A stretch of DNA of 64,000 nt from Streptomyces sp. A 4/2 (GTDB lineage Bacteria; Actinomycetota; Actinomycetes; Streptomycetales; Streptomycetaceae). The stretch is from assembly GCF_940670765.1 (NCBI RefSeq), contig NZ_CALNVW010000062.1:24019-88018 (forward strand), given 5' to 3'. The notes below the pieces were generated by a model. The model saw nothing but the letters and a program-made list of their open reading frames with translations, was not told where the DNA came from and ran no database searches. This document shows positions 18,303-26,017 of the stretch, piece after piece. How positions within the stretch are numbered: position 1 is the first letter of the stretch; every line of letters begins with the position of its first letter. The position numbers and the translations under genes were made by a program.

Positions 18303-19427
18303 GTGACCGACGACCGTCCGGTAGCGCTCGACGAATACCCCGTCCACCAGGTGCCGTTGTCGATGAAGCATGTCGCGACGGGCGACCGCAACGCCTACGA
18401 CCGGTGCATCTTCCACGTCTTCGACCATCACGGCACGGCGCTCCTGATCGTGGGCCTCGGCGTCTACCCCAACACGGGTGTGATCGACGCCTATGCCACG
18501 CTGCGCAGCGGCGACCGGCTCCTCGCGGTGCGCGCGTCGGACGCCCTCACCGACGACCGGACGAACCTCGCCGTGGGCCCGCTGCGCATCACGGTCGACA
18601 CCCCGCTGCGCCGGCTGTCCCTGCACTGCGACGCCGATCCCGCCGACCCGGACTCGCTCTCGTTCGACATCGAGTGGACCGCCGACTTCCCCGCCGTCTG
18701 GGAGCCGCACCACGTCCAGCGGCGCGGCGAGCGGCTGATGCTCGAAGGCCGCCGCTTCGTCCAGGCGGGCAGCTGTACCGGGACCGTACGGGCCGGTGGT
18801 ACGGAGATCCGGCTCGCGGCGGGGGAGTGGACGGGCACCCGCGACCGGAGCTGGGGCGTGCGGCCCATCCCCGGCGAGGAGGGCGGGCGTGCCGCCGCCG
18901 AGCAGCGCCCCGAAGGCTTCCACTGGATCTGGGCCCCGGTCCGGTTCGAGGACAGATTCATGATGGTCATCGCCCAGGAGGACGCCGACGGCTACCGCAC
19001 CCTGAGCGAGGCACTGCTCGTACGGAACGGCCGGCGCGACGTCCAACTCGGCTGGCCACAGGCCGACATCGGCTACCGGCCGGGCACCCGCCACCCCGAA
19101 CGCGCTGTCATCCATCTCACCGGCCCCGGCCGCGAACCACTGGAACTGGGCGTCGAGATCCTCTGCTCCTCGCCGCTGGCGCTCGGTGCGGGCTACCCGC
19201 CGGCCACCGACTGGCAGCACGGCACCTGGCAGGGGCGCGGCTGGACCGACCGGCGCGCCTACGACCTGAGCGACCCGTCGGCCCACCCGGCGGCGGCCTT
19301 CGGCGTCACCGATCACGCCGCGCGTTTCACCCTCGACGGGCAGGTGGGCCACGGCATCTTCGAGCACGGCAGCTTCGGCCGCCACGACCCCAGCGGATTC
19401 ACCGGATACGAATCGGTCGCGCCCTGA
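18303..19427 (+). CDS. CrtC/AttH-like (hydroxyneurosporene-synthase-type) beta-barrel protein
   Basis: GTG 18303, preceded by AGGAGG with 6 nt spacing, gives 374 aa; the frame upstream to 18159 is excluded. There is no signal peptide. The pattern of long beta-strand stretches rich in Trp, with TGTRDRSWGVRPIPG and FHWIWAPVRFEDRFMMVI, resembles the double lipocalin-like fold of CrtC/AttH proteins, often annotated hydroxyneurosporene synthase-like or DUF7064/7065. Such proteins sit beside APH kinases and acyl-CoA dehydrogenases in actinobacteria, as here. Fold assignment is moderate; reaction unknown, possibly handling a hydrophobic substrate. Confidence 0.7.
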   Translation: MTDDRPVALDEYPVHQVPLSMKHVATGDRNAYDRCIFHVFDHHGTALLIVGLGVYPNTGVIDAYATLRSGDRLLAVRASDALTDDRTNLAVGPLRITVDTPLRRLSLHCDADPADPDSLSFDIEWTADFPAVWEPHHVQRRGERLMLEGRRFVQAGSCTGTVRAGGTEIRLAAGEWTGTRDRSWGVRPIPGEEGGRAAAEQRPEGFHWIWAPVRFEDRFMMVIAQEDADGYRTLSEALLVRNGRRDVQLGWPQADIGYRPGTRHPERAVIHLTGPGREPLELGVEILCSSPLALGAGYPPATDWQHGTWQGRGWTDRRAYDLSDPSAHPAAAFGVTDHAARFTLDGQVGHGIFEHGSFGRHDPSGFTGYESVAP

Positions 19428-19467
19428 GCGGAGCCGCGGCACCCGTCCCCGAGCGAGGAGCACCGCC

Positions 19468-20604
19468 ATGACCACGGCACCACGCCCCCGCACCACCACC
19501 CGCGATCCGCAGGACCTGGGCCGCAGGATCACCCGGTGGCTCGACGCCCGGCTGCCGGGCGTCCGGGTCACGGACCTCTCCACGCCCGCTTCCAACGGCA
19601 TGTCGAGCGAGACGCTGCTCTTCACCGTCGACCACCCGGCGGCGCCGGTCCGCGCCTGCGCGCTGCGCCTGGCCGCCGACCCGGCCGCGTACACGGTCTT
19701 CCCCGCCTACGACATGGAGCGTCAGTACCGGGTGATGCGCCTGGTCGCCGAGCACACCGGCGTCCCGGTGCCGCGGGCGCTCTGGCTCGAAACGGATCCG
19801 GGCCCGCTGGGTGCGCCGTTCTTCGTGATGGAGCAGGCACAGGGCCGGGTCCCTCCCGACGTCATGCCCTACACGTACGAGGGGAACTGGCTGCACTCCG
19901 CCACGGACGCCGACCGGGCAGCCCTGGAGGAGGCGACGCTGGGCGTCCTGTCCGGGCTGCACGGGCAGTTCCCCGCGGCGGAGGCGGAGTTCCTGCTCCC
20001 GGACGGCACCGGCAGCCCGCTGCGCCGGCACGTACAGGAGCAACGGGCCTACTACGCCTGGGTGGTGGACGGGCTGCCCCGCTCACCGCTGATCGAGAGC
20101 GCCTTCGACCGCCTGGAGTCGCTGTGGCCGCTGGACGAGGGCCCGGCGGTGCTCTGCTGGGGAGACGCCCGGATCGGCAACATCATGTACGACGGCTTCG
20201 CGCCCGCCGCCGTGCTCGACTGGGAAATGGCGGCATACGGCCCGTGCGAGCTGGACCTCGGCTGGACCGTCTATCTGCACCGCTTCTTCCAGGACCTGAC
20301 CGAGGGGACGGGACAGCGCGGACTGCCGGACTTCCTGTGCCGGGAGAACATCGAGCGGCGCTATGCCGAACTCACCGGCCACACACCGCGCGACATGGAG
20401 TTCCATCTGCTCTACGCGGCCCTGCGGCACGCGATCGTGATGCTGCGGATCGCCTACCGCCAGGTGTACTTCGGTGAGGTCCGGGTCCCGGAGGACCCGG
20501 ATGGGCTGATCCTGCACCGCGCCTCTCTGGACGCCCTGGTGCGGGGAACGTACGACTGGTCAGGCGGCTTCGCGGCCCAGCCGCGGGACCCTGACGGGAC
20601 GTGA
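19468..20604 (+). CDS. Phosphotransferase-family (APH/choline-kinase-like) enzyme
   Basis: A 378-aa protein starting at ATG 19468 after GAGCGAGGAG. It has the APH kinase fold: nucleotide-binding N-lobe (NGMSSETLLFTV), the Brenner motif LCWGDARIGNIMYD with Asp and Asn, and the metal-ligand segment AAVLDWEMAAYGPCELDLGW. The usual HGDxxxxN is here WGDxxxxN, as in the subgroup linked to acyl-CoA dehydrogenases (ACAD10/11-like). This suggests phosphorylation of a hydroxyacyl-CoA or other lipid alcohol, not antibiotic resistance. It lies 40 bp after the CrtC-like gene, probably in one operon. Confidence 0.88.
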   Translation: MTTAPRPRTTTRDPQDLGRRITRWLDARLPGVRVTDLSTPASNGMSSETLLFTVDHPAAPVRACALRLAADPAAYTVFPAYDMERQYRVMRLVAEHTGVPVPRALWLETDPGPLGAPFFVMEQAQGRVPPDVMPYTYEGNWLHSATDADRAALEEATLGVLSGLHGQFPAAEAEFLLPDGTGSPLRRHVQEQRAYYAWVVDGLPRSPLIESAFDRLESLWPLDEGPAVLCWGDARIGNIMYDGFAPAAVLDWEMAAYGPCELDLGWTVYLHRFFQDLTEGTGQRGLPDFLCRENIERRYAELTGHTPRDMEFHLLYAALRHAIVMLRIAYRQVYFGEVRVPEDPDGLILHRASLDALVRGTYDWSGGFAAQPRDPDGT

Positions 20605-20961
20605 GCCGGGACCGCCGACATGCGAGAAGGGCTGCTTGCGCCAGTCGAGGCCCTGGGGGAGCGTCAACAGCAGTGCGGTGTCCTGCTCCTGGGCATCCAG
20701 GGAGTCGTCGGCGGGCACGGCCTCCGAGGCCGCGCGGCCGGTTCCCGCGCACACGGTGAGTCCGAACGGATTCCAGGGGCTGGCGCACAGCGCGTGCTCC
20801 GGCAGGACGTCCTCGTCCGCGAGCAGTGCGATCGGCTGGGCACAGTCAGGGCAGATCACCCGGTACATCTCACAGGTGTCGTAGGCGTCGGAGCCGACAC
20901 CGTCCTCGATGGCGGCGAGCTCGGCGGGCTCGATGGAATCAACGCTTTTAAGCTTCTGCAT
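20560..20961 (-). CDS. Conserved hypothetical protein with Cys-rich motif
   Basis: A 133-aa protein; ATG 20961 is preceded by GGGGAGA about 6 nt upstream. It begins MQKLKSVDSIEPAELAAIED and carries CEMYRVICPDCAQPIALLADEDVLPEHAL, a CPDC pair that may bind metal, then WNPFGLTVCAGTGR. The tail is basic. Its last 45 bp overlap the end of the kinase gene on the other strand. I do not recognise a named family; it looks like a Streptomyces-conserved small protein. A DasR-like palindrome lies 35 bp upstream of its start. Confidence 0.75.
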   Translation of the reverse strand: MQKLKSVDSIEPAELAAIEDGVGSDAYDTCEMYRVICPDCAQPIALLADEDVLPEHALCASPWNPFGLTVCAGTGRAASEAVPADDSLDAQEQDTALLLTLPQGLDWRKQPFSHVGGPGSRPVRVPRLGREAA

Positions 20962-20995
20962 GGAGAATCTCCCCCTCGGGTGGGCCGACCAGAAA

Positions 20996-21013
20996 CTGTG
21001 GTCTCGACCACAG
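20996..21013. promoter_or_regulatory. Perfect 18-bp palindrome resembling a DasR site
   Basis: CTGTGGTCTCGACCACAG: 8-bp arms with a 2-nt centre. Its inner 12 bases (20999-21010) differ from the DasR core TGGTCTAGACCA at one position. It sits between the divergent hypothetical (start 20961) and the Lrp gene (start 21165). A related half, CTGTGGTCTTCGTCACA, recurs near 21074. The Lrp protein itself is an alternative owner of these sites. Confidence 0.6.
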
Positions 21014-21164
21014 CAAGCACTTCCCGCCCCGTCCGCGCGGTAATCGCGCGTTCCCCGCAGACACGGCTCCAGGCCTGTGGTCTTCGTCACATGGCTGCCG
21101 CAGTTCCCCCTTACCGGCCGCTCCGGCTGTGCCTGGAGTGACCTGGGGCCATAGGTTGATCCGT

Positions 21165-21605
21165 ATGGAGGAGCTGGATCGCCGGATCGTGGAGTTGCTC
21201 GTCAAGGACGGGCGGATGAGTTACACCGACCTGGGCAAGGCCACGGGCCTGTCCACATCGGCGGTGCACCAGCGTGTACGCAGGCTGGAGCAGCGCGGTG
21301 TCATCCGCGGGTACGCCGCGGTCGTCGACCCCGAGGCGGTGGGGCTGCCGCTCACCGCGTTCATCTCGGTGAAGCCCTTCGACCCCAGCGCCCCCGACGA
21401 CATCGCCGAACGGCTCGCCGGGGTCCCGGAGATCGAGGCGTGCCACAGCGTCGCGGGTGACGAGAACTACATCCTCAAGGTGCGTGTCCCCACCCCGCTG
21501 GCGTTGGAGAACCTCCTGACCAGGATCCGGTCACTGGCCGGAGTCTCGACCCGTACGACCGTCGTCCTGTCCACCCCGTACGAAGCCCGGCCACCGCAGA
21601 TCTGA
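21165..21605 (+). CDS. Lrp/AsnC-family transcriptional regulator
   Basis: A 146-aa protein from ATG 21165. The N-terminal winged helix reads EELDRRIVELLVKDGRMSYTDLGKATGLSTSAVHQRVRRLEQRGVIRGYAAVV, typical of Lrp/AsnC, and the RAM/AsnC ligand domain follows (FISVKPF, VPEIEACHSVAGDENYILKVRVPT). It probably senses an amino acid or related small molecule as an oligomer. The adjacent downstream amidohydrolase in the same direction, 90 bp away, is a plausible target or partner. The 203-bp upstream gap has palindromes listed separately. Confidence 0.9.
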   Translation: MEELDRRIVELLVKDGRMSYTDLGKATGLSTSAVHQRVRRLEQRGVIRGYAAVVDPEAVGLPLTAFISVKPFDPSAPDDIAERLAGVPEIEACHSVAGDENYILKVRVPTPLALENLLTRIRSLAGVSTRTTVVLSTPYEARPPQI

Positions 21606-21694
21606 CGCGTTCCCCGCCTGCTCCCGGTCCCTGATCCACGCCGTACCGGCCCCCCCTGCGCCGGGCACCGGCCCGCAGGCGGGAGACTGTTCCC

Positions 21695-23335
21695 ATGAGT
21701 GAGAGCACCGCCCCCCAGGCCGAACACCGCACCGTACTGCTGCGCGGTGGAGACATCCACAGCCCCGCCGACCCCTTCGCCACCGCAATGGTCGTGGAAC
21801 GCGGGCACGTCGCCTGGGTGGGCTCCGAAGGGGCGGCGGACGCCTTCGCGAAGGGGGTCGACGAGGTCGTCGACCTCGAAGGCGCCCTGGTCACCCCGGC
21901 GTTCACCGATGCGCATGTGCACACCACGGCCACCGGTCTCGCCCTCACCGGCCTCGACCTGTCGGCCGCCCGCACACCGGGCGAGGCGCTCGCGCTCGTA
22001 CGCGCCCACGCGGCGGACCGCCCCGGCGACCGGGTGCTGCTCGGCCACGGCTGGGACGCGGCGCGGTGGCCCGGCGAGCAGCCGCTGTCGCGCGCGGAAC
22101 TCGACGAGGCGACAGGCGGCCGGCCGGTCTATCTGCCGCGCGTCGACGTCCACTCGGCCGTGGCCTCCACCGCCATGCTCGATCTGGTGCCCCGGATCAC
22201 CTCGATGGCCGGATACCACCCGGACGCCCCGCTCACCGGCGCCGAGCACCACGCCGTCCGCGCCGCCGCCTACGCGGAGATCACCCCGCAGCAGCGCACG
22301 GAGGCGCAGCGCGCCGCCCGCCGGAGGGCGGCCTCCCTCGGCATCGGCGCGCTCCACGAGTGCGGTGGTCCCGACATCTCCGACGAGGAGGACTTCACCG
22401 GCCTGCTCCGGCTCGCCGAACAGGAGCAGGGGCCCCGGGTCTTCGGCTACTGGGCCGACCGGGTCGCCGACGCCAAGGACGCCCGGCGCATCAGGGAACT
22501 CGGCGCGATCGGTGCGGCGGGCGACCTCTTCGTCGACGGCTCCCTGGGCTCGCACACCGCCTGCCTGCACGAACCGTACGCGGACGCCGCCCACACCGGC
22601 ACCGCCCACCTGGACGCCACCGACATCGCCGCGCATGTCACCGCCTGCACCGAGGAAGGGCTCCAGGCGGGCTTCCACGCCATCGGTGACGCCGCGGTGT
22701 CCGCGGTCGTCGACGGGGTCCGGGCCGCCGCTGAAAAGCTCGGTACGGCCCGGGTGCGCGCCGCCCGGCACCGTGTCGAGCACGCCGAGATGCTCACCCC
22801 CGAAACGATCGCCGCCTTCGCCGAGCTGGGGCTGACCGCCTCCGTGCAGCCGGCCTTCGACGCGGCCTGGGGCGGCCCGGACGGGATGTACGCACAGCGC
22901 CTGGGCGCCGAACGGGCCGGCACCCTCAACCCGTTCGCGGCCATGCTGCGCGCCGGGGTCCCCCTGGCCTTCGGCTCCGACAGCCCCGTCACCCCGCTCG
23001 ACCCCTGGGGTACGGTGCGCGCCGCGGCCTTCCACCGGACCCCGGACCACCGGATCTCCGTACGGGCCGCGTTCACCGCCCACACCCGGGGCGGCTGGCG
23101 GTCCATCGGCCGGGACGACGCGGGGGTTCTGGCGCCCGGCGCCCCCGCCGACTACGCGGTCTGGCGTACCGCGGACCTGGTGGTGCAGGCCCCCGACGAC
23201 CGGGTGGCCCGCTGGTCGACCGACCCGCGCTCCGGTACCCCCGGACTGCCGGACCTCACCCCCGGAGCCGAACTCCCGGTCTGTCTGCGGACGGTGGTCC
23301 TCGGACGAACGGTCTACGTGAGGCCGAACGAATGA
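21695..23335 (+). CDS. YtcJ-type metal-dependent amidohydrolase (amidohydrolase family 3)
   Basis: A 546-aa protein; ATG 21695 follows GCGGGAGA. Family features: RGGDIHSPADPFATAMVVERGHVAWVG at the N-terminal beta-sandwich, metal ligands in TPAFTDAHVHTT, the FVDGSLGSHTA segment, GFHAIGDAAVSAVVDG, RVEHAEML, and LAFGSDSPVTPLDPW near the C-terminus. Length matches YtcJ/N-substituted formamide deformylase relatives. It hydrolyses an amide or cyclic amide; substrate unknown. Nearest regulator is the Lrp/AsnC protein just upstream. Confidence 0.9.
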   Translation: MSESTAPQAEHRTVLLRGGDIHSPADPFATAMVVERGHVAWVGSEGAADAFAKGVDEVVDLEGALVTPAFTDAHVHTTATGLALTGLDLSAARTPGEALALVRAHAADRPGDRVLLGHGWDAARWPGEQPLSRAELDEATGGRPVYLPRVDVHSAVASTAMLDLVPRITSMAGYHPDAPLTGAEHHAVRAAAYAEITPQQRTEAQRAARRRAASLGIGALHECGGPDISDEEDFTGLLRLAEQEQGPRVFGYWADRVADAKDARRIRELGAIGAAGDLFVDGSLGSHTACLHEPYADAAHTGTAHLDATDIAAHVTACTEEGLQAGFHAIGDAAVSAVVDGVRAAAEKLGTARVRAARHRVEHAEMLTPETIAAFAELGLTASVQPAFDAAWGGPDGMYAQRLGAERAGTLNPFAAMLRAGVPLAFGSDSPVTPLDPWGTVRAAAFHRTPDHRISVRAAFTAHTRGGWRSIGRDDAGVLAPGAPADYAVWRTADLVVQAPDDRVARWSTDPRSGTPGLPDLTPGAELPVCLRTVVLGRTVYVRPNE

Positions 23336-23843
23336 CATCCGGGCATTTCTTGCCGCCGATCGATGCGCCGAGGGCTCTCCCGTCACCTGCGGATCTTCGG
23401 CACTGACCTGCTGATTCGTCAGAACACCGCAGGTCGGACGACTGTTGACAGAAAGCGGCCACCGGCGGGTAGGTTCGGCCGAGTCCACCACAGGACGTCC
23501 GACCGGGAAACCTCCACGCAGTCGTCGAACGCCGCTGGGTCATGGGGCGGCGCGCCGGCAGGTGCGCCGCCACCGGGAGCCAGGTTCAGCGCCCGCGCCT
23601 CGGGGGCGAGGGAGATTCCGCCCGGCCGGAAGGTGTGACCCGGGTGGGGCCCGGACGTTCAGTAGACAACGGCTCTCGGTCGACCCGCAGCCAGCGGGCC
23701 CCAGGTCGGCCCGAAGGACACCGGGCCCCGATCCGAAGTTCCTTCCCTCCTGCGGCAGTCCGACCGACCGAGTCGGCTGCAATTCGCTGCCCGCGCGGTC
23801 GATAGGGTGATGTCTCTGCGTTGGGACACAGTGAGGGGCAGTA
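23336..23843. other. Intergenic region upstream of ppm1
   Basis: Just over 500 bp without a supported gene. A GC hairpin (GGCGGCGC 23546-23553 with GCGCCGCC 23564-23571) is the clearest structure and could end transcription from the amidohydrolase, although it lies 210 bp after that stop. The last 40 bp (TAGGGTGATGTCTCTGCGTTGGG) should contain the ppm1 promoter. A small RNA cannot be ruled out. Confidence 0.4.
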
Positions 23844-24611
23844 GTGAACGACGGCGGTGAGCGGCGTTTCGGTCCGCTCGGCAAGGCCTTGGTCATCATT
23901 CCGACCTACAACGAGGCCGAGAACATCAAGCCGATCGTTGCCCGGGTGCGCGCCGCGGTGCCGGAGGCGGACATTCTGGTCGCCGACGACAACAGCCCGG
24001 ACGGCACCGGAAAGATCGTGGACGAGATCGCCACGGAGGACCACCAGGTCCACGTGCTGCACCGGCAGGGCAAGGAAGGTCTCGGCGCCGCGTATCTCGC
24101 AGGCTTCCGCTGGGGCATCGAGCACGAGTACGGCGTTCTGGTGGAGATGGACGCGGACGGTTCGCACCAGCCCGAGGAACTGCCCCGGCTGCTCACCGCG
24201 TTGAAGGGCGCCGACCTGGTGCTCGGCTCCCGGTGGATGCCCGGCGGACGTGTCGTCAACTGGCCCAAGTCCCGCGAGATGCTCTCCCGCGGCGGCAGCA
24301 CGTACTCGCGGCTGCTTCTGGGCGTACCGATCCGCGACGTCACCGGCGGTTTCCGCGCCTTCCGCAAGGAGACCCTCGAAGAGCTGGGACTCGATGAGGT
24401 GTCCTCCCAGGGGTACTGCTTCCAGGTGGACCTCGCCCGCCGCGCCGTCGAGGCGGGCTGCCACGTGGTGGAAGTTCCGATCACTTTCGTCGAGCGAGAG
24501 ATCGGCGACTCCAAGATGAGCCGTGACATCGTCGTCGAGGCGCTGTGGCGGGTGACGGCCTGGGGCGTCGGCTCCCGGGCCGGCCGTCTGCTGGGACGGC
24601 AGCCTTCCTGA
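23844..24611 (+). CDS. ppm1: Polyprenol monophosphomannose synthase
   Basis: A 255-aa GT2 enzyme from GTG 23844, with GAGGGGC 6 nt upstream. It shows VIIPTYNEAENIKPIV, ILVADDNSPDGTGKIVD, the metal-binding VEMDADGSHQPEELP, and GSRWMPGGRVVNWP then VTGGFRAFRKETLEELGL, all typical of dolichol/polyprenol-phosphate mannose synthases. There is no fused Lnt acyltransferase domain and no C-terminal membrane domain, as in S. coelicolor Ppm1. It transfers mannose from GDP-mannose to polyprenol phosphate, supplying the donor for protein O-mannosylation and membrane GT-C enzymes such as the GT87 protein at 4514. The order ppm1-fxsA-rbpA is the conserved Streptomyces arrangement. Confidence 0.93.
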   Translation: MNDGGERRFGPLGKALVIIPTYNEAENIKPIVARVRAAVPEADILVADDNSPDGTGKIVDEIATEDHQVHVLHRQGKEGLGAAYLAGFRWGIEHEYGVLVEMDADGSHQPEELPRLLTALKGADLVLGSRWMPGGRVVNWPKSREMLSRGGSTYSRLLLGVPIRDVTGGFRAFRKETLEELGLDEVSSQGYCFQVDLARRAVEAGCHVVEVPITFVEREIGDSKMSRDIVVEALWRVTAWGVGSRAGRLLGRQPS

Positions 24612-24657
24612 ACCCCTCCGTCCGCCGCCCGCGCGTGCCGCCAGGCACACTGGGAGC

Positions 24658-25227
24658 ATGACGACCGGCACACAGCCCCCGACTGCTTCCAGGCGCTCCC
24701 GCGCGCGCACCTACGTACCGCTGGGCATCGCTGCCTGGCTGGTACTCGAAATCTGGCTGCTGATCCTGGTGGCCGGCGCGGCGGGCGGACTCACGGTGCT
24801 CTTCCTGCTGGTCGGCGGCGTCGTGCTCGGCGCCGCCGTCATCAAGCGGGCGGGGCGCCGGGCCTTCCGCAATCTGACCGAGACGCTTCAGCAGCAGCAG
24901 TCGGGGGCGGAGCCCGCCAAGGACCGGGGAAGCGACGGGAACGGCTTCCTGATGCTCGCCGGCCTGCTGATCATGCTGCCCGGACCCATCACCGACGTGG
25001 TGGGGCTGGTGCTGCTCGTACCGCCGGTGCGTTCACTGCTGAGCCGGTACGCGGAGCGCTCCCTGGAGCGCCGGATGAACAAGGCGGCGCCCGGCACCCT
25101 CGGGGGCGCCTTCCAGCAGGCCCGGATGCACCGTCCGGACGGCAAGGTCGTCCAGGGCGAAGTCATCCACGACCACGAGCCGGAGCCCCGCAAGGACGAC
25201 GGTCCGCGCCCGCCGCTCACCCCGTGA
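24658..25227 (+). CDS. fxsA: FxsA-family membrane protein
   Basis: A 189-aa protein 46 bp after ppm1. It has two to three hydrophobic segments (VPLGIAAWLVLEIWLLILVAG, GLTVLFLLVGGVVLGAAVI, LMLAGLLIMLPGPITDVVGLVLLVPPV). The LPGPITDVVGLVLLVPPVR stretch is the FxsA hallmark. The C-terminal region is a charged cytoplasmic tail. In E. coli, FxsA overproduction relieves phage T7 exclusion by the F plasmid; the normal function in actinobacteria is unknown. Confidence 0.9.
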   Translation: MTTGTQPPTASRRSRARTYVPLGIAAWLVLEIWLLILVAGAAGGLTVLFLLVGGVVLGAAVIKRAGRRAFRNLTETLQQQQSGAEPAKDRGSDGNGFLMLAGLLIMLPGPITDVVGLVLLVPPVRSLLSRYAERSLERRMNKAAPGTLGGAFQQARMHRPDGKVVQGEVIHDHEPEPRKDDGPRPPLTP

Positions 25228-25251
25228 CCTGCCCGTCGTAGCGACGAAAAC

Positions 25252-25289
25252 CGTGGCCCGCCCCGCCGTACCGGCGGAAGCGGGCCACG
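25252..25289. terminator. Nested hairpin after fxsA
   Basis: CGTGGCCCGC (25252-25261) pairs with GCGGGCCACG (25280-25289); inside, CCGCCG pairs with CGGCGG. It starts 24 bp after the fxsA stop and forms a strong stem, a likely terminator for the ppm1-fxsA transcript. Confidence 0.75.
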
Positions 25290-25302
25290 CGTACAACACG
25301 GA

Positions 25303-25350
25303 GAGCCACGGGCTCCGGCACACCCTGAAGTGTGCCGGAGCCCGTGGCTC
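25303..25350. terminator. Perfect 21-bp hairpin between fxsA and rbpA
   Basis: Arms 25303-25323 and 25330-25350 are perfectly complementary around a 6-nt loop (CCTGAA). It lies 38 bp beyond the rbpA stop on the reverse strand. Two strong hairpins in 100 bp insulate ppm1-fxsA from rbpA. Confidence 0.9.
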
Positions 25351-25387
25351 TTGTCCGTGCTGTAGCAGTACGCGAAACGCCTGGGCG

Positions 25388-25762
25388 TTACGCGGACTTG
25401 CGGCTGTCCCGCGGATGCACAGCAATGTTCATGGCGCCGGAGCGGAGAACGGCCAGCCTCTCGGCCAGCACCTCCTCCAACTCCTCGCGGGTGCGCCGCT
25501 CCATGAGCATGTCCCAGTGTGTGCGCGCAGGCTTGCCCTTCTTCTCCTCAGGGCCGTCCCCGTCTACCAGGAGTGCTTGGGCGCCGCACGCCTTGCACTC
25601 CCACTCCGGCGGAATGTCCGCCTCTACAGAGAACGGCATCTCAAAGCGATGTCCGTTCTCGCATGCGTACTCCACCGCCTGGCGCGGGGCCAGGTCGATG
25701 CCGCGGTCGGTCTCGTAGCTGGTCACCACGAGGCGCGTACCGCGAAGAGCTCGCTCACTCAT
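25388..25762 (-). CDS. rbpA: RNA polymerase-binding protein RbpA
   Basis: A 124-aa protein identical in layout to actinobacterial RbpA: basic N-terminal tail, RbpA core domain with zinc ligands Cys34, His38, Cys56 and Cys59 (YACENGH, WECKACG), a basic linker (EEKKGKPARTHWDMLMERR) and the C-terminal sigma-interacting helices (TREELEEVLAERLAVLR). RbpA binds RNA polymerase with the principal sigma factor and stabilises open complexes; it supports growth and rifampicin tolerance. A consensus SigR promoter lies upstream, so the gene is likely induced by disulfide stress as in S. coelicolor. Confidence 0.97.
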   Translation of the reverse strand: MSERALRGTRLVVTSYETDRGIDLAPRQAVEYACENGHRFEMPFSVEADIPPEWECKACGAQALLVDGDGPEEKKGKPARTHWDMLMERRTREELEEVLAERLAVLRSGAMNIAVHPRDSRKSA

Positions 25763-25823
25763 GAATCGTGCCTCCCGGGCTTGTCGCCCACAGGACAGGT
25801 GTCGCTGTCGTCGTCATCCGGTC

Positions 25824-25849
25824 AACGTCCGGTCGGCGGTAAAGATTCC
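25824..25849 (-). promoter_or_regulatory. Consensus SigR promoter of rbpA
   Basis: On the reverse strand the sequence is GGAAT, exactly 18 bases, then GTT, matching the SigR consensus GGAAT-N18-GTT. The GTT is 62 bp upstream of the rbpA start codon. rbpA is an established member of the SigR disulfide-stress regulon in S. coelicolor. Confidence 0.9.
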
Positions 25850-26017
25850 CGTTGCGGGTCATGCGTCGCCCGTCGTGCCGCCCCTTGTTGTACCCACCAG
25901 TGCCCTGTTTGTCACATCTGGTCAAAGACGTCACCCTGCGTTTTCGATTGATGATCACGCAGTAACGGTCCGCCTGGTAAGTCAAAGGCGTACACTACCG
26001 GCCTTTGACTTCAATGC

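Noticed and set aside
19468..20604. Aminoglycoside resistance for the APH-type kinase
   Set aside because: The motif subgroup and acyl-CoA dehydrogenase neighbourhood point to lipid metabolism.
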